The notes under the pieces were generated by a model that worked only from the letters and a program-made list of their open reading frames with translations, was not told where the DNA came from and searched no databases. The position numbers and the translations under genes are program-made. A DNA stretch of 64,000 bases, from assembly GCF_014201315.1 (NCBI RefSeq), contig NZ_JACHDY010000001.1:682001-746000 (forward strand). Direction: 5' to 3'. Source of the DNA: Edaphobacter lichenicola (GTDB taxonomy: Bacteria > Acidobacteriota > Terriglobia > Terriglobales > Acidobacteriaceae). Positions 61,494-64,000 of this stretch are shown one piece after another (position 1 is the stretch's first letter; each line of letters opens with the position of its first letter).

Positions 61494-63071
61494 TTGCTGA
61501 GACACCCGGTTACGACCGCCTTCGGCGCAAGCACTATCGCCCTGCTTCCCCTGCTAGAACCACTAGCCTCCCCTTTGCATACCGAGTTCTATCATTTGGT
61601 GGGACCTGTCAGTGCGGTGGCCGTACCGGTGTTGCTGAACTTTGCGGGAGTATGGCTGGTCTTCTCTCTTCTATTTTTATGGGGACGCAACCACCCGCGA
61701 TACAACTCCTGGCTTTGGAGCTTAGTTGGCATTGCATTGGGTTGGATCGTGATAAAAGACTGGTACCTCTTTCACGGACACCCTGTGCCAGTCGCAGTCA
61801 ATAGGGTTTTTGCCATTGTGGTTTGCATGATCTGGCTGGCATCAGTGGCCTGGAGTTCTCGCGTTCAGCCAATTCTGGGTCGCACCATGAGAGTAGCTGT
61901 GACGATGTTTGGATTTGTAGCGCTGAGCGGGGTTGTCATAATTGGACAAGGGGTTTTGTTTTCATGGCAGGCACGTCACCTGAACTCCCTTCGCCCCTTG
62001 CACCAGCGGGCGGAAGGTAGGCTTTCCTCTGATCGCTCCACTCGACTCATCTGGATTGTCCTGGATGAACTCTCTTATCGACAAGTCTACGAACATCCTT
62101 ACCAAGGCCTAAAGTTGCCTGCCTTTACGGAACTCGCGAGTACGGCGACAGTTTTCACCCACGTTGTACCTAGCGGTCTGTATACCGAGCAGGTCCTCCC
62201 GTCTCTGATGACAGGACGACAATACGATGACGTGCGTACCTCTGTTGCGGGTTGGCCTCTTGAGGTGCATGACCGATCCTCGAGAACCTGGGGGACCCTG
62301 GACCCTCACAAGACGATCTTTCAGGATGCGCTCGATGCAGGCTACAGCACGGCGATCGCGGGTTGGTATAACCCGTATTGCCGCATTCTGCCAGAGGTTC
62401 TTGACAGCTGCTTCTGGACAAACCATATAGATTTGCCCGGCGCTATGTATCCAGCGCAAAGCATCGGTTGGAACAGTTACCAGCCAATAGTGCGTCATTT
62501 TGTAAATCTGGCGAGGATGGCACGTCTACTAGCGCCTCAGGAGGCCACTTCCACCGAGGTTAGCTTCCACCAGCAGGACTACCAGGAGCTTATAGCAGCG
62601 GGCGACATACTGCTCAGAGAACCCTCGGCCAACTTCGTTTTGTTGCACATGCCGATCCCGCATCCAGGTGGGATCTACAACCGGCACACCGGTAGCTTTG
62701 CGGTATCTCATCCAACTTACATCGACAACCTTGCCCTCTGCGATGTCTACCTGGCGCATGTTCGGCATGAGTTAGAAGAGAACGGAACGTGGAATAATTC
62801 CGCTTTGGTGATTATGGGAGATCACTCGTGGCGAGTTCATATGGGCTGGGGGAAGAGCCGGGAATGGACAGAAGAGGAGCGTATTGCTTCGGACAATGTC
62901 ACATTTGACGATAGACCTGCCTACATTGTGAAGCTTCCTGGGCAGACAACGCCTGCACACATTGACGAGCCGTTTGAATCGATAAGAACGCGTGAGCTCT
63001 TCGACAAGCTGTTGACGGGGCAGATCGAAACACCGGAGCAGCTAAGCGCGTGGGCGATGCGGAGGCCATAA
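61494..63071 (+). CDS. Membrane protein with sulfatase/alkaline-phosphatase-like domain
   Basis: 525 residues starting at TTG with GAAGGGG upstream. Four to five N-terminal helices span residues 1-160. The periplasmic domain follows: LIWIVLDELSYRQVYEHPY (metal aspartate at strand 1), VPSGLYTEQVLPSLMTGR (the nucleophile region of phosphoethanolamine-transferase/sulfatase-type enzymes) and LVIMGDHSWRVHM (metal DH pair). The likely role is transfer or hydrolysis of a phosphate or sulfate group on an envelope molecule. Base use is more AT-rich than its neighbours. Substrate unknown. Confidence 0.75.
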   Translation: MLRHPVTTAFGASTIALLPLLEPLASPLHTEFYHLVGPVSAVAVPVLLNFAGVWLVFSLLFLWGRNHPRYNSWLWSLVGIALGWIVIKDWYLFHGHPVPVAVNRVFAIVVCMIWLASVAWSSRVQPILGRTMRVAVTMFGFVALSGVVIIGQGVLFSWQARHLNSLRPLHQRAEGRLSSDRSTRLIWIVLDELSYRQVYEHPYQGLKLPAFTELASTATVFTHVVPSGLYTEQVLPSLMTGRQYDDVRTSVAGWPLEVHDRSSRTWGTLDPHKTIFQDALDAGYSTAIAGWYNPYCRILPEVLDSCFWTNHIDLPGAMYPAQSIGWNSYQPIVRHFVNLARMARLLAPQEATSTEVSFHQQDYQELIAAGDILLREPSANFVLLHMPIPHPGGIYNRHTGSFAVSHPTYIDNLALCDVYLAHVRHELEENGTWNNSALVIMGDHSWRVHMGWGKSREWTEEERIASDNVTFDDRPAYIVKLPGQTTPAHIDEPFESIRTRELFDKLLTGQIETPEQLSAWAMRRP

Positions 63072-63148
63072 TACGGGCTCATCTGGAGTGCGTCCCTTCT
63101 CGAATCTACTTTTTGCGGAGACGTTCCGAGGGGGATTCGCGCTAAGGC

Positions 63149-64000
63149 TTACGCTGTTGGTTTATCTGGAGGGGGCACGACGGCGCAGAAGTCCTCGAGG
63201 AAGCGGTTGGTGTATTGGCCGATGAGATCTTCGATGCGTTCGGCAGAGTCGGCGCGGAGGATGAGACCGGCGTGATGATGACGATTGAGACGGTGAACGA
63301 TCTCGGGCGCATCGTAGCTGCTGGTGTCGGGATGATCCTGCCGCGCGAGGCAGATAACGCTGCCCGCGTATTGGTTGTTTAGATTCGGCAGCGTGTACTC
63401 CATTTTGAGGAGTGTGGCTACTTCTATTCTGGCCCACTCGACCCAGGGATTGATGCCTGAGGCGAACTGGACGACATCGGCAATGTGGGCGCCACCGACG
63501 CGAGCTGCGGTTTCGAGGAAGTAGAAGCTGCCGTCGGCTTGCGATTTGATGAACTCGGTGTGGGTGACGCCGGAGACGAGGCCGAGGGATTCGATCACCT
63601 GTTTATGAATTGTGCTCAGAGCGACGGCGTCGTTCGATTCCCTGTCGATGGCTCGTGTGCTGAAGATGCCTCCCTGATGCATCGTCTGCATGGGCGGCTT
63701 GCCGTACTTGTAAGGTGCGCCGAAGAGTATATTGCCGTTCCAGGTGACGCCTTCCATGTGAAAGATCTCGCCGGGGACGAAGCGCTCAAGGACGTAGTGC
63801 GACTGAAGGTCGGCTAGTTCGTCGAGAACGGGCCATAGGGCGTCTGGGGACTCGATCTTGCGGATGCCGATGGCGGAGGCGTTGGTGCGGGGTTTTAGCA
63901 GCCATGGTCCGGGGACGTTATGGAGGAACGTGCGGAGATCGTCGTGGTTGAAGACTCCGGTGAACTCGGGGACGGGGACTCCTTTTTGTTTGGCGCTTAC
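63149..64000 (-). CDS. ATP-grasp domain ligase, N-terminus outside window
   Basis: 284 codons are visible and the frame is open to the right edge. ATP-grasp features: GPWLLKPRTNASAIGIRKI (ATP lysine), SHYVLERFVPGEIFHMEG and the metal-binding end FYFLETAARVGGAHIADVVQ. This is the carbamoyl-phosphate synthase-like or carboxylate-amine ligase type. The substrate cannot be told without the missing N-terminus. Confidence 0.85.
   Translation of the reverse strand, partial: VSAKQKGVPVPEFTGVFNHDDLRTFLHNVPGPWLLKPRTNASAIGIRKIESPDALWPVLDELADLQSHYVLERFVPGEIFHMEGVTWNGNILFGAPYKYGKPPMQTMHQGGIFSTRAIDRESNDAVALSTIHKQVIESLGLVSGVTHTEFIKSQADGSFYFLETAARVGGAHIADVVQFASGINPWVEWARIEVATLLKMEYTLPNLNNQYAGSVICLARQDHPDTSSYDAPEIVHRLNRHHHAGLILRADSAERIEDLIGQYTNRFLEDFCAVVPPPDKPTA

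Overview
The window is from a high-GC chromosome that looks like an acidobacterium of the Terriglobia type (Granulicella/Edaphobacter/Terriglobus-like). This rests on the gene families present (hpnCDE hopanoid genes, a BcsA-BcsB fusion, a secretin carrying a cohesin domain, paired DUF3857 proteins), on dense 4-base overlaps between genes, and on several families of palindromic intergenic repeats. The taxonomic call is an inference; no rRNA gene is present.

Layout. 1-3890 (minus): a coupled operon of a zinc dehydrogenase, hpnC, hpnD and hpnE (hpnE runs off the left edge), which makes squalene for hopanoids. 4007-5648 (plus): an MlaE/MlaF-type lipid ABC transporter. 5697-8663 (minus): flavin reductase-like protein, ApbE and a Tat-exported Gfo/Idh/MocA oxidoreductase. 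9404-10762: a BON/glycine-zipper protein. 10937-22348: a segment bounded by initiator tRNA-Met and a structurally odd tRNA-Arg(CCT). It holds a decayed tyrosine integrase, a 5'-truncated CoA-dehydratase activase, and an eight-gene aerobic cobalamin operon (cobG-H-IJ-L-E-M-K-F) behind a cobalamin riboswitch and a recognisable sigma70-type promoter. This part is visibly AT-richer than its flanks and is read as an acquired island.

22414-36986: ispG, a cytochrome b561/catalase-like pair, an HpnB-type glycosyltransferase, DUF899, an MFS transporter, queF, a histidine phosphatase, then a second cobalamin riboswitch with cbtB-cbtA (predicted cobalt uptake), two oxidoreductase/isomerase-type genes, an M48 protease and an ArsR/SRPBCC pair. 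37338-40784 (minus): secretin plus two pseudopilins. 41138-53604: smpB, pepA, argS (with a palindromic repeat inside its reading frame), membrane proteins and two DUF3857 transglutaminase-like proteins. 53759-60810 (minus): bcsQ-like and bcsAB for cellulose. Then tRNA-Lys, a sulfatase-like membrane protein and a partial ATP-grasp enzyme.

Two themes recur. One is isoprenoid/hopanoid supply (ispG, hpnB, hpnCDE) and envelope functions (MlaEF, cellulose, secretin). The other is cobalamin: the corrin-ring operon and the cobalt uptake genes each sit behind their own B12 riboswitch, although only the former lies in the island-like segment. The most unusual non-coding item is a structured element of about 150 bases, present twice (9039-9180 minus and 23711-23866 plus). 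It has a 5' C/G hairpin, three AT-rich units of about 28 bases and a terminal GC hairpin, and each copy lies downstream of a same-strand gene.
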